A DNA stretch of 64,000 nucleotides from Armatimonadota bacterium (GTDB lineage Bacteria; Armatimonadota; Fimbriimonadia; Fimbriimonadales; Fimbriimonadaceae). The DNA is taken from positions 372,001-436,000 of the forward strand of contig JAFLBD010000001.1 in the NCBI GenBank assembly GCA_017303935.1, written 5' to 3'. Shown piece by piece: positions 9,530-17,836 of this stretch; within the stretch, counting starts at the first letter, position 1; every line of letters starts with the position of its first letter. A program made the position numbers and the translations under genes. Under the pieces are notes generated by a model. That model was not told the origin of the DNA. It saw only the letters and a program-made list of their open reading frames with translations, and did no database searches.

Positions 9530-10273
9530 ATGGTACAAGTCAAATCGATTTCGAAGGCATTTGTTGATCACAAAAAGCGGGTCAAGCAGGCGGTTACCGA
9601 CTTCAGTTTTGAAGCAAAACCTGGGCAGATCACCTCATTGTTGGGCGTGAACGGCGCAGGCAAAACCACTACTCTGCGTGTGCTCAGCACGATCCTGAAA
9701 CCTGACACCGGTTCTGCCTCCGTGATGGGATTCGATGTCAAATCTCAGCCGGTCGATGTCCGCAGAAACCTCGGATTCTTGAGCAATTCCACGGCACTTT
9801 ATGGTCGCTTGTCTGCCCGAGAAGTGTTGGAGTACTTTGGGAAGCTGAACGGGATGGGCGCCGAACTGAATGGACGGATCAATCAGATCAGCGAACAGTT
9901 CGGTTTAGGCGAATTTCTGGACCAACTTTGCGACAAGCTCAGCACGGGGCAAAAGCAACGCGTTGGAGTTGCACGGGCCATCTTGCATGACCCGCAGGTG
10001 ATCTTGCTCGACGAGCCGACAGCAGGACTCGATGTGCTCGCGAGTCAAGCGATCATGGAGTTCATTGAATCCTTGCGTGAACAAGGCAAAACGGTCATTT
10101 TCAGCACTCACATCATGAGCGAAGTCGAGCGTTTGAGCGACCATGTCGTGGTGATCCATGCGGGCGGAAATAGTGCATCGGGGACGGTGAACGAGCTCAA
10201 AGAGCGAACAGGTCAACCAACGCTTGAGAAGGCGTTTTTGCAGTTGGTTGGATACAAGAGAGGGGAGAACTAA
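9530..10273 (+). CDS. natA: ABC-2 exporter ATPase, NatA type
   Basis: Cytoplasmic ATP-binding subunit of an ABC-2 exporter. Walker A is GVNGAGKTTT near residue 38, the signature loop is LSTGQKQRVGVARAIL, Walker B is VILLDEPTAGLD and the switch histidine lies in VIFSTHIMSEVERL. Size (247 residues) and sequence resemble NatA of the Na+ efflux pump NatAB, but the substrate cannot be assigned from sequence. The permease starts 3 bp downstream and the thioredoxin-domain gene ends 7 bp upstream, so the three form an operon. Confidence 0.92.
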   Translation: MVQVKSISKAFVDHKKRVKQAVTDFSFEAKPGQITSLLGVNGAGKTTTLRVLSTILKPDTGSASVMGFDVKSQPVDVRRNLGFLSNSTALYGRLSAREVLEYFGKLNGMGAELNGRINQISEQFGLGEFLDQLCDKLSTGQKQRVGVARAILHDPQVILLDEPTAGLDVLASQAIMEFIESLREQGKTVIFSTHIMSEVERLSDHVVVIHAGGNSASGTVNELKERTGQPTLEKAFLQLVGYKRGEN

Positions 10274-10276
10274 GCA

Positions 10277-11440
10277 ATGGCTTGGGTGATTTTCAAGAAA
10301 GAAATTCGAGAAATGCTGCGTGATCGGCGAGTGACCATTGGTGCGTTCGTGATGCCGATGCTCATGGTCATTTTGATGTTCAAATTGATCGGCACCATTT
10401 CGACGAGCGTGGAGTCCAATCGAGCTAGCAAGATCGGGGTTTTGAATGGCACCGAGAATTCGATGGTAAAGATTCTGAAGCAGATTCCTGGTAGCCAGAT
10501 CATATCGGTGAGCAATAAGGCGAAGGGATTGAAGATGCTCGATGATGGTGACCTTCGACTTCTCATTGATCCCGGGAAGGACTTTGATGGTGACCTCCAG
10601 CGGATGGAAGGCTCGGTAAACGCTTACTATTTGAGCGGCGAACCGATGAGCCAAGTCGCTCTTAAGACGGTTTCTGCAACGATTGAGGGGCTGAACAAAA
10701 AGGCAGCCGCTGGAGTTCTGGAAGCCAAGGGGTTGCCTGCCAAAACTCTGGAGCCGATCGCGGTAAAGGAGCACGACCAGACCAAAGAGAGCGCAAAGGA
10801 TTCGATCGGGCTCGTTAGCCTGCTGCCGTACATGATTGTGCTTTGGGCGTTTTACGGAGGGTTCAGCTCGGTTAGCGATATGATGGCGGGAGAGAAAGAG
10901 CGCGGAACCCTTGAGACGCTCCTGATTGCGCCCATCCAACGAAAGGAAGTGGCGAATGGCAAGCTGATCGCCCTGTCTCTGATCTGTTGGCTCAGTAGTA
11001 TTGCCGCGGCACTGGGGATCGTCATTGCGTATGTGACTAGCGGCAAAATGGCCGGATTTCGCGTTGAGCCAGCGAACTTGATTTTGCTGATTCTGGCGGT
11101 TCTGCCGCTCGTTTTCATGTTCGCGGGCCTCCTGCTCAGCGTGAGCACCTGGGCTAAGAATCCTCGCGAAGCACAGACCTATCTTTCGGTCATTAGCTTC
11201 GTCGTGCTCATTCCTGCTGTGATGAGCAACATGATTGGGTTTACGGACCTCGGAAATCAGACTTGGGTCAAGCTGACTCCGGTTCTTGGGACATCAATCG
11301 GTTTGCGCTCGATTTTGCTCGGGAAGATCGATTGGACTGCTATTCTGGGGAGCGCTGGGGTCTGCATGATCTTGGCACTGGTTTTCGTGGTGGTCACGAG
11401 GCGACTGCTCGAACAAGAAAAGGTTCTCGTTAGAATCTAG
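10277..11440 (+). CDS. natB: ABC-2 exporter permease, NatB type
   Basis: Membrane partner of the preceding ATPase. The topology is that of NatB: an N-terminal amphipathic stretch (VIFKKEIREMLRDRR), a first membrane helix near residues 20-42, a long extracytoplasmic domain to about residue 175, then five or six closely packed hydrophobic helices up to the C-terminus. The segment GEKERGTLETLLIAPIQRKE in the first cytoplasmic loop of the helical part is the classic ABC-2 permease coupling motif. A strong palindromic terminator lies directly after the stop. Confidence 0.91.
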   Translation: MAWVIFKKEIREMLRDRRVTIGAFVMPMLMVILMFKLIGTISTSVESNRASKIGVLNGTENSMVKILKQIPGSQIISVSNKAKGLKMLDDGDLRLLIDPGKDFDGDLQRMEGSVNAYYLSGEPMSQVALKTVSATIEGLNKKAAAGVLEAKGLPAKTLEPIAVKEHDQTKESAKDSIGLVSLLPYMIVLWAFYGGFSSVSDMMAGEKERGTLETLLIAPIQRKEVANGKLIALSLICWLSSIAAALGIVIAYVTSGKMAGFRVEPANLILLILAVLPLVFMFAGLLLSVSTWAKNPREAQTYLSVISFVVLIPAVMSNMIGFTDLGNQTWVKLTPVLGTSIGLRSILLGKIDWTAILGSAGVCMILALVFVVVTRRLLEQEKVLVRI

Positions 11441-11462
11441 CCTGGGGCCAATCCCGAAGCAA

Positions 11463-11495
11463 AAAATTGGACTCTGAAATTCAGAGTCCAATTTT
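11463..11495. terminator. Bidirectional hairpin terminator between natB and a dockerin gene
   Basis: Perfect inverted repeat with 16-bp arms (AAAATTGGACTCTGAA and its complement) separated by one base; in RNA the loop would be about 5 nt. The arms end in A-rich and T-rich tracts, so it can act on both the natB transcript and the convergent gene at 11516-12808. Confidence 0.85.
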
Positions 11496-11515
11496 CATTT
11501 TGGGTCCTAGAAGGA

Positions 11516-12808
11516 TTAGTCTCCGGCGAGTCCAAAGTTGAACACGACGACATCGAAGTCATTTGAACCGACTTCGCCATCGTTATCGATATCGCCTGGG
11601 TCTGGAGACGAGTTACCGAAGTTCGCCACGACGGTGTCAAAGTCGCTCGAACCGACTTCATCATCAAAGTCCACGTCGCCATTGATCAGTGTCAAGTTCA
11701 CGCCAGTGGCTCCACTCCGACCGATGTTAACGGTGGTAGCGGTTCGCTTTGTCAAGAAGTGCGTTGTCTTCGCAGCGACATACATGGTGCCTCGCTGATA
11801 AGTCTCGAACGTGTAGGCACCAGTTGGCGACACTGGTACGGTGACGGTGTCAACAACTACGTTGCTGGCGTTTCGCACTTGGAAGACTACGTTGAGAGTA
11901 GATGTCCAGTTGTAGTCTTCGAGGGTGATTGTTCCGCTGACTTTGGCTTTGGTTTCCATCGCCAGTCCGAATCCCTGAAGACCGCTATTTGCTGCAAAAA
12001 TCCCTTTGTATTCGCCGGTAGAAGGCACGAATCTAGCCACGTATTCAGTGCCAGAAGAAAACGATCGAACCAAGCTCCAGCCATTCGGCATTAAGCAACT
12101 CGCATAAATGGATGGTGCGAATCCGCCGGTGGCGTACATCCCTTTGAACGAGGAATCAGCCGAATCAAACTTCATCATCGAACCGTTGAAGTAGCTGCCA
12201 ACGGTAATGATTCCATTGCTATCCAGGTCTAGACCACGGCCACCACTGAAGAAGCCGGTACCGATTGCGCCTTTGTATTCGCCTGTACTGGCAACAAACT
12301 TCTGAACGGCAACGCCGCCTGCACCGATGGCATAGATCATATCGTTCGGGCCGGTCGCGATCGAGATGCCAGAACTAGTAGTTCCCAAGAATCCGTTTCC
12401 GAGGGAACCGAGATATTCTCCCGTCGTCGGGTTGAATCGGAAGATCAGGTTTGATCCGCTTCGAATATCCGAAACGTACATCTTGCCGTCGGCAGAAAAT
12501 GCCACATCATCTGGAGCGGAAAGGAATCCGGTACCGATGGAGCCGGCATACGCTCCGGTGTATGGGTCAAACCGCAGTACTGCGCCGTTCCCTGTAGCGT
12601 AAACGTAGCCATCAAAAGGACTCTGCTCGAGACTGAGGATGTTGGTCAAAAACCCAGCGCCGAACACGCCCATGTACTCGCCAGTTTCCGCGTCGTAGAC
12701 CTTGACGGACTTCGAAGGACTGTCTGTGATGTAGACCCTTGTGCCAAAAGCAAACGTGCTCCCGAGAGCAAGTAAACCAAGGACGATTCCCTTATGTAGA
12801 TTCGTCAT
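11516..12808 (-). CDS. Secreted propeller-like repeat protein with dockerin-like C-terminus
   Basis: Exported protein: residues 1-22 are a signal peptide (MTNLHKGIVLGLLALGSTFA). The body to about residue 290 is a run of roughly 45-residue units with the theme FDPYTGAYAGSIGTGFL, resembling NHL/beta-propeller blades. A beta-sandwich region of about 85 residues (VSGTITLEDYN onward) follows, and the last 55 residues carry two calcium-loop-like segments, GDVDFDDEVGSSDFD and GDIDNDGEVGSNDFD, as in type I dockerins. The same repeat theme recurs in the three PEP-CTERM proteins at 40229-43025. No cohesin is in the window. A TACTAT hexamer (12815-12820) lies 6 nt before the ATG with no ribosome site, suggesting a leaderless mRNA. 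Confidence 0.82.
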   Translation of the reverse strand: MTNLHKGIVLGLLALGSTFAFGTRVYITDSPSKSVKVYDAETGEYMGVFGAGFLTNILSLEQSPFDGYVYATGNGAVLRFDPYTGAYAGSIGTGFLSAPDDVAFSADGKMYVSDIRSGSNLIFRFNPTTGEYLGSLGNGFLGTTSSGISIATGPNDMIYAIGAGGVAVQKFVASTGEYKGAIGTGFFSGGRGLDLDSNGIITVGSYFNGSMMKFDSADSSFKGMYATGGFAPSIYASCLMPNGWSLVRSFSSGTEYVARFVPSTGEYKGIFAANSGLQGFGLAMETKAKVSGTITLEDYNWTSTLNVVFQVRNASNVVVDTVTVPVSPTGAYTFETYQRGTMYVAAKTTHFLTKRTATTVNIGRSGATGVNLTLINGDVDFDDEVGSSDFDTVVANFGNSSPDPGDIDNDGEVGSNDFDVVVFNFGLAGD

Positions 12809-12921
12809 GTTGATATAGTACAGAAAAATTGGAGGAATTGGTAATCAAAACTCGTAATTTGTACGTCAATTTTGCGAATTCCGTCAATTGTGGGAGTTCT
12901 GGAACGGGATGACCCGCCAAA

Positions 12922-13773
12922 ATGAGTGGAACCATGGACGAGATCACTGCCGAATATGTCGTTGCTGAGATAAGAGAAGCTGTCCCTCTGCAGACTCGAA
13001 TTTATACGACCGTTGCCGCAAAAACTGATCTCGGACGTGTGCGCGAAAACAACGAAGATAAGTTCGAATTCTACGAGCCATCCGATGAGAACTTGTTAGC
13101 AACCCGCGGCAAAGTTTACGTCGTTTGCGATGGCATGGGTGGACATAGCGCTGGCCAAATTGCTAGTGAGCTCGCTACCAAGACTTTTCTCGACGTATTC
13201 CTCAACCACCCCAGTCACGAGCCAGAAATTGCCGGAATTTCTGCCGCAAACGCCGCAAACCGGTTTGTATATGACGTGGGTTGCACCGTGCCCGGCAGAA
13301 AGGGCATGGGCACCACCCTGACCGCCCTTGCACTCATCCAGGACCGTGGGCTGGTGATTCAAGTTGGTGACTCTCGGTTGTATCGGCTCCGGCAATCCAT
13401 GCTGGAGCAAATCACAACCGACCACACCTGGGTAGAAGACGTTGTTTCCCAGGGACTACTGACTCGGGAAGAGGCCGAGAATCATCAATATCGTCACGTG
13501 ATCACGAGGGCGATCGGCACTGAAGCTAATGTCCCAGTCGACCATTTCTGGATCGACTTGGAGGTTGGCGATATTTTTCTTCTGTGCTCCGATGGACTGA
13601 CGGGCCACGTCAGTGACGCGGAGATTCATGACACTTTAGAGCGATTTGGGCCCGCAGAATCTTGCTGGCAGCTTGTATCAATGGCGCTTGCCGGTGGCGG
13701 TTCGGATAACTGCACCGTACTCGTCACGCGGGTTGACGATCTTCAGCGCATTGACCAAAGTCCGATAGCCTGA
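12922..13773 (+). CDS. PP2C-family serine/threonine phosphatase
   Basis: Metal-dependent protein phosphatase of the bacterial Stp/PrpC type, which reverses Hanks-type Ser/Thr kinase phosphorylation. All main motifs are present: TDLGRVRENNEDKF near residue 35, VVCDGMGGHSAGQIAS with the metal Asp near 72, GMGTTLTAL, QVGDSRLYRL, TDHTWVEDVV, LLCSDGLTGHV and GGSDNCTVLV. At 283 residues it is a little longer than usual because of about 35 N-terminal residues ahead of the domain. The ATG at 12934 is an equally plausible start. No cognate kinase gene is in the window. The 3' end overlaps the convergent gene by 31 bp. Confidence 0.92.
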   Translation: MSGTMDEITAEYVVAEIREAVPLQTRIYTTVAAKTDLGRVRENNEDKFEFYEPSDENLLATRGKVYVVCDGMGGHSAGQIASELATKTFLDVFLNHPSHEPEIAGISAANAANRFVYDVGCTVPGRKGMGTTLTALALIQDRGLVIQVGDSRLYRLRQSMLEQITTDHTWVEDVVSQGLLTREEAENHQYRHVITRAIGTEANVPVDHFWIDLEVGDIFLLCSDGLTGHVSDAEIHDTLERFGPAESCWQLVSMALAGGGSDNCTVLVTRVDDLQRIDQSPIA

Positions 13774-14615
13774 ATTCCTTGGCGTCGGATCAACGCTGCT
13801 GGAGCTTTGATTCGGCTTAGGCGGCCATCCGCTAAGACGACATGGACAAAGTCGTCGTGCCGCCCCGGAGTTCCCTCGACATACGGCTGACCTTGCGCAT
13901 TTCGAAATGCGAGACGAGTCACCATCTTGGCTTCATTCGCGGCTCCCGAATTGATCACGTCTGGACCCATGAGGTTGGAGTTATCCAGGCCAATGAGGAA
14001 CCCGTCGTGTTGAATCGTTGTTCCGTCCTTGAGTTTGAATGGTAGGGGATTATAGGCTCCGTTCGATCCGCTGCAAGCTGTTTCGCCAATCAAAACCGTC
14101 TCGGCTGGCTGGGCCAAATTCGCCGGAGTTCGCAGGGCCATCGGCGCATACAGCCCGTAGCTGTAGGTTATTTTGTCTTTGCCAATCGCTGGTAGTGCCT
14201 TGCCATTTTCGCCGGGCTTTGAGGTTGGGCAATCGAAATGAAAGCGCTCCGACATCCCTTCTTGGACCAGCGTCACCCAAGAGATCGGTTCGCCATCGAT
14301 GATGACCGGATTCCCATCGTAGTCGGGATAGTAGGCAGGCGGAAATCGCGCATCGAATGTTTCGGAGTACACCAAGAGTGCTTTCGAAATTGCGCCCATG
14401 TTGCCACGGCAAACGGTCGCCTCGCCTTGCTTTTTGAGGTGAATCCAGATCGGAACAAACAGCAGAAAGAGCACGAAAAGTGCTCCACCGATGATCTTGA
14501 TATCTTTGCGCGATAAATAATCGGAACGACCGGTATCGTCGGTCGCTATAGAATTATCGACCTCTGGCAAGAGCTGGTGCCTCCGAATAAACGAGATTTG
14601 ATTCTGAGAACCCAA
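13743..14615 (-). CDS. Membrane-anchored DUF1559/prepilin-like protein without a methylation site
   Basis: A 290-residue protein with one N-terminal membrane segment (about residues 39-57, IIGGALFVLFLLFVPIW) followed by an extracytoplasmic domain similar to the DUF1559/H-X9-DG proteins of Armatimonadota and Planctomycetes: CRGNMGAISKALLVYSETFD after the helix, paired cysteines in FDCPTSKPG, and HVVLADGRLSR near the end (compare FGDGHVK). The usual prepilin cleavage motif GFTLIE is absent, so it is unlikely to be processed by a prepilin peptidase. The predicted start overlaps the upstream LCP gene by 62 bp; a TTG at 14570 would shorten the overlap. Function unknown. Confidence 0.7.
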   Translation of the reverse strand: MGSQNQISFIRRHQLLPEVDNSIATDDTGRSDYLSRKDIKIIGGALFVLFLLFVPIWIHLKKQGEATVCRGNMGAISKALLVYSETFDARFPPAYYPDYDGNPVIIDGEPISWVTLVQEGMSERFHFDCPTSKPGENGKALPAIGKDKITYSYGLYAPMALRTPANLAQPAETVLIGETACSGSNGAYNPLPFKLKDGTTIQHDGFLIGLDNSNLMGPDVINSGAANEAKMVTRLAFRNAQGQPYVEGTPGRHDDFVHVVLADGRLSRIKAPAALIRRQGIQAIGLWSMR

Positions 14616-15543
14616 ATTCGGCCAGAGTTTTCGGCAGATCGCTTTCGTTCAATGTTTGGTGCCAACCATATCCGCCCGTGTTGCCTTGATCGACAACAGG
14701 AATCATGCCCATTTTGATGTTGTCGGGGCGGACCTTGCGTGCGAATCGGGCCAGCGCGCCGATTTCATCTGCTGTGAGGGCCCCACCAAAAAGGGCAATA
14801 CTCTCTTCAAAAACGACTGGTGCCAAATCAAGTCGCTTCATGAGTTGCTTCTTGAAAGCAACCATAAAGTCCTTCTGTCGTTTTTGTCGCTCGTAGTCGC
14901 TGTCGCTGTGGCGATAACGCACAAAGCACATCGAGTTATAACCATTGAGAACTTGTGGCCCTGGCTCCAGGTCAATGTACAGATCGCCCGCTTTGTCGAT
15001 CCACTTCATCTTTTTGGGAACGTCGATCGGCACGCCGCCAATGAGGTTCACCACGCGTTGAAAAGCAGTGTAATCCAGCTCCATCGTCCGGTCGATGTCG
15101 ATTTGAAGCAGCCGTTCGATGACATCTTGGGTGAGTTCCTTACCGCCAACCTCGTGATAGGCATTGATTTTCTTCATCCGGTAGCCGGGGTACTCATAGA
15201 GCATGTCCCGCGGAATCGAAACACCGGTGATCGTGAAATTTCGGAAATCGAAGCGTGCTACGAGCATCATGTCACTTCGCGCTGCCTTCGTCGTCACTTG
15301 CTGATTGATGAAGCTCCTGTTCTCATCACAGCCCAGGAGAAGAACGTAGATGTGGTCTTTATATTCGAACGATTCTTCAACAGGCTTGTCTCTGATTGTG
15401 TCAATGATGAATTCTTTGGTGACGGAGTACTTACCAATCCAACCGGCACCCACGCCGACCGCCAAGAAGATGGCGCACCACAATGCGTAGATCGTGTGAC
15501 CAAAAATGATCTTGAATTTTGAAGGCCGACTCTCGGAAAACAT
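14554..15543 (-). CDS. LytR-CpsA-Psr (LCP) family protein
   Basis: Membrane-anchored enzyme of the LCP family, which transfers undecaprenyl-linked polymers to the cell wall in Gram-positives. One N-terminal membrane helix (about residues 15-35) precedes the LCP domain: YVLLLGCDENR, RSDMMLVARFD, ITGVSIPRDMLYEYPGY, KINAYHEVGG, LIGGVPIDVPKKM, and FVRYRHSDSDYERQKRQKDF with its conserved arginines. Length (329 residues) is normal. The polymer substrate is not visible; the wecA-wecB-uppP run at 47999-50979 is a possible source of lipid-linked glycan. It lies upstream of and overlaps the prepilin-like gene on the same strand. Confidence 0.92.
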   Translation of the reverse strand: MFSESRPSKFKIIFGHTIYALWCAIFLAVGVGAGWIGKYSVTKEFIIDTIRDKPVEESFEYKDHIYVLLLGCDENRSFINQQVTTKAARSDMMLVARFDFRNFTITGVSIPRDMLYEYPGYRMKKINAYHEVGGKELTQDVIERLLQIDIDRTMELDYTAFQRVVNLIGGVPIDVPKKMKWIDKAGDLYIDLEPGPQVLNGYNSMCFVRYRHSDSDYERQKRQKDFMVAFKKQLMKRLDLAPVVFEESIALFGGALTADEIGALARFARKVRPDNIKMGMIPVVDQGNTGGYGWHQTLNESDLPKTLAEFGFSESNLVYSEAPALARGR

Positions 15544-15657
15544 GGAGCAGTAGAACCCAAAGGGTACCCGCTATAAACAACAGGTAATGGGCCAAAATCA
15601 TTCCCTGATTTGAATATGCTGGCTCGTTTGGTACATGAAAAGCGTATACCTATGCAA

Positions 15658-16335
15658 ATGGGAACGCGAAGGAAGGGGTTCACGCTGATCGAGTTGTTGG
15701 TGGTCATTGCGATCATTGCGCTTTTGGCCGCAATCCTGTTTCCCGTTTTCGCACGCGCCCGAGCGAGCGCAAACCAAACCGCTTGTCTTTCAAACTTGAA
15801 GCAGATCGGCGCCGGTATCACGATGTACATGTCGGATAACGACGACCAATTCCCCCATGCGGTCGATGCGAGCGACAAGTTCCGACCAGAGATTTGGGAC
15901 GATGAACCAGAATTTCGGGCAAGAATTCCTGACATGCCTCTCATCTGGGACGCGACGAATCCTTACATTAAGTCGAAAGGAGTCTGGAAGTGTCCATCCG
16001 ACAGCGGCACGGCAATGCTAGATAGCCATTTTGGAATCGAGTTGCGTTCCGCTCCGAGCTTAGCGACCTCGTACGGTGCGAGCTATTTCTTCCGAACCGA
16101 AATTGCGTTCAAATATTTCCAAAGCAGCCAGTTCCAACTACCCGCGCAAGTGAACGTGATCTTCGACGGTGCTGGGCATTGGCACGGGTCGGCCTCCCGA
16201 ATCGAACGCCAAGATAGCCCAGGTCGGTATTTCGAAAAGCTCCAAAAATTCCGCTACAACTGTCTGTTTGGCGACATGCACGCAAAATCGTTGACCTACG
16301 ATCAGCTCCAGACGGCTTGGGGTATCGAGCTCTAA
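15658..16335 (+). CDS. Prepilin-like DUF1559-type protein
   Basis: Type IV pilin-like secreted protein. The N-terminus [20 protein letters not shown] is a canonical prepilin cleavage and methylation site and hydrophobic helix, followed by [19 protein letters not shown], an Armatimonadota-style continuation. The rest is the DUF1559 globular domain, with [11 protein letters not shown], a cysteine near WKCPSD, and [11 protein letters not shown] in place of the H-X9-DG tail. I prefer the ATG at 15658 because the TATACC hexamer at 15645-15650 lies 7 nt before it; ATGs at 15652, 15616 and 15610 are also in frame. No pilus assembly genes are nearby, so it may be a pseudopilin or a surface protein. 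Confidence 0.86.
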   Translation: MGTRRKGFTLIELLVVIAIIALLAAILFPVFARARASANQTACLSNLKQIGAGITMYMSDNDDQFPHAVDASDKFRPEIWDDEPEFRARIPDMPLIWDATNPYIKSKGVWKCPSDSGTAMLDSHFGIELRSAPSLATSYGASYFFRTEIAFKYFQSSQFQLPAQVNVIFDGAGHWHGSASRIERQDSPGRYFEKLQKFRYNCLFGDMHAKSLTYDQLQTAWGIEL

Positions 16336-16350
16336 TCCATAATTCTATTC

Positions 16351-17499
16351 ATGGCTTCGGAACGCGTTGTTCGACCCCAAGGTTTTTGGACCGGCAACCG
16401 TTTTGAACGAGGGCTAGAAGCCGCATTTGTTGACGGGAAACTCGTTGAGCTTCGCCCAACCGTTCACAAGCCTGACCCAGTCTGGATTTCTCCACCGTTT
16501 GCGAACGTGCATTCACACCTCGAATATCGTGGGCTTCAATCCAAGATTCAATCCAGCAACTATTGGGAATGGATTCGCGAGTTGACGGAAAAGAAGGCGA
16601 GCCAAGACCTCGATCAGGTTAAGGCAGATTGCATCCTTGCGGCACAAGAAAACAAGGCGACTGGAGTGGGGCTGATTGGCGAGCACTCGGATCGGCCATT
16701 CAGTGGGGCGGCGCTGGCTGGGGTCGGAATCCGCGGCAAGATCTTCCAGGAAGTGATCACCTTCCTGGAATCGGGTTCGCCTGCTGAGAAACTCGCTCTT
16801 ATAAAGAAGAAGATGGAAGGTCAGCGAGCCGAGGTTCTCGCGGCAGGCGGCGGACTGCGATTGATGCTCGCGCCGCACGCGCTCTATACCGTTGACGAAG
16901 CAACCCTAGCCTCTTTTCAGCCTGGGGCGCCCAGCATTCATTTGGCAGAATCTCCAGTCGAGAACGAGTACTTTGAATCTGGCACCGGACCAATCGCCGA
17001 ACTTTACGCCAAGTTTCAGGTTCAACGAAATCTCTCGAATCGCTCAGCCGTCCGTGAGGCCGTTGATATCGGCGTCGTGGGGAGCGGGACGCAGTGCGTG
17101 CATTGTTGTGCCGTGAGTGACGACGATATCGAACTTCTAGCCCAAGTTGGCGCTGTCATCGCGCATTGCCCGCGGTCGAACATCGCCTTGGGGTGTCCGC
17201 CGGCGCCGATCGAAGAGATGCTAGCTGCCGGATTAAAGATTGGAATTGGGATGGATAGTCCTGCCAGCAGCGGCGAAATCGATTTTTTTGCGGAGATGCG
17301 AGCCGTGACAGGAGTTTCTGCCGAAAAAATTTGGGAAGTGGGCACGACAATGGGAGCGGCGACACTTGGATTTTCGGATTGGGGCGTCCACGATCCAGAG
17401 ACCGCCGCCGATCAACCCTATATCAAAATTCAATCTCCGGCGCTAACCGTCCAAGAACTGATAGAGTTTGGCAATCCGGCCCAGGTGGAATGGCTTTGA
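16351..17499 (+). CDS. Amidohydrolase/deaminase (aminofutalosine- or SAH-deaminase-like)
   Basis: Metal-dependent hydrolase of the amidohydrolase superfamily, closest in layout to the nucleoside-type deaminases (TrzN/MtaD/aminofutalosine deaminase group). Visible active-site elements are the N-terminal metal pair in FANVHSHLEYRG, a substrate-side histidine in LAPHALYTV, a metal histidine in IHLAES, VHC in CVHCCAVSDDD, HCPRSNIALG, and the catalytic Asp in IGMDSPASSGEID. The 382-residue length fits. The substrate cannot be fixed from sequence. A CATAAT hexamer (16338-16343) lies 7 nt before the ATG, with no ribosome site. The last 10 bp overlap the alkyltransferase-like gene. Confidence 0.84.
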   Translation: MASERVVRPQGFWTGNRFERGLEAAFVDGKLVELRPTVHKPDPVWISPPFANVHSHLEYRGLQSKIQSSNYWEWIRELTEKKASQDLDQVKADCILAAQENKATGVGLIGEHSDRPFSGAALAGVGIRGKIFQEVITFLESGSPAEKLALIKKKMEGQRAEVLAAGGGLRLMLAPHALYTVDEATLASFQPGAPSIHLAESPVENEYFESGTGPIAELYAKFQVQRNLSNRSAVREAVDIGVVGSGTQCVHCCAVSDDDIELLAQVGAVIAHCPRSNIALGCPPAPIEEMLAAGLKIGIGMDSPASSGEIDFFAEMRAVTGVSAEKIWEVGTTMGAATLGFSDWGVHDPETAADQPYIKIQSPALTVQELIEFGNPAQVEWL

Positions 17500-17798
17500 G
17501 CGGAATACGAGAAAACTTGTTTGCTGTTGTCAGTGCGATTCCATCCGGCAAAGTGATGGGATACGGTGATGTGGGTTCGAGCCTGGATCGACCCTGCAGT
17601 GGATTGGTCGTCGGAAAGATGATCGCGGATTGTCCGGCTGGGGTCCCGTGGTGGAGAGTGGTCGGCGCGAATGGCGACATCAAGACGGATCGTCGCGATC
17701 CACGGATTGGAATGGAGCAGCGAGCATTGTTGGCAAACGAAGGCGTTCAATTGGAGAACGACCGAGTGCCACGGCGCTACTTTGTTGAACAAGAATAA
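17490..17798 (+). CDS. Alkyltransferase-like (ATL) DNA-binding protein
   Basis: A 102-residue relative of the DNA-binding domain of O6-alkylguanine-DNA alkyltransferase. The family landmarks are present: VSAIPSGKVMGYGDVGSSL (recognition-helix side), RPCSGLVVGKMI, then GVPWWRVVGANGDIK. The alkyl-acceptor cysteine of the PCHR motif is replaced by tryptophan (PWWR), as in ATL proteins such as Atl1 and YbaZ (PWHR), so it cannot transfer the alkyl group and more likely flags alkylated bases for nucleotide excision repair. The ATG used lies inside the end of the upstream amidohydrolase gene (10-bp overlap), giving the normal ATL length; longer in-frame readings start inside that gene and are rejected. 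Confidence 0.87.
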   Translation: MALSGIRENLFAVVSAIPSGKVMGYGDVGSSLDRPCSGLVVGKMIADCPAGVPWWRVVGANGDIKTDRRDPRIGMEQRALLANEGVQLENDRVPRRYFVEQE

Positions 17799-17833
17799 AA
17801 AGAGCCCGGCCAGATTTGACCGGGCTCTTTTTT
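17797..17833. terminator. Bidirectional hairpin terminator
   Basis: Arms AAAAAGAGCCCGG (17797-17809) and CCGGGCTCTTTTT (17820-17832) with a 10-nt loop and flanking T/A tracts. It starts on the stop codon of the alkyltransferase-like gene and lies 4 bp from the convergent E1 gene, serving both. Confidence 0.9.
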
Positions 17834-17836
17834 GGG

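Noticed and set aside
17331-17489. Extended N-terminus for the alkyltransferase-like protein
   Set aside because: The extra residues are a shadow of the amidohydrolase gene; the ATG at 17490 gives the normal family length.
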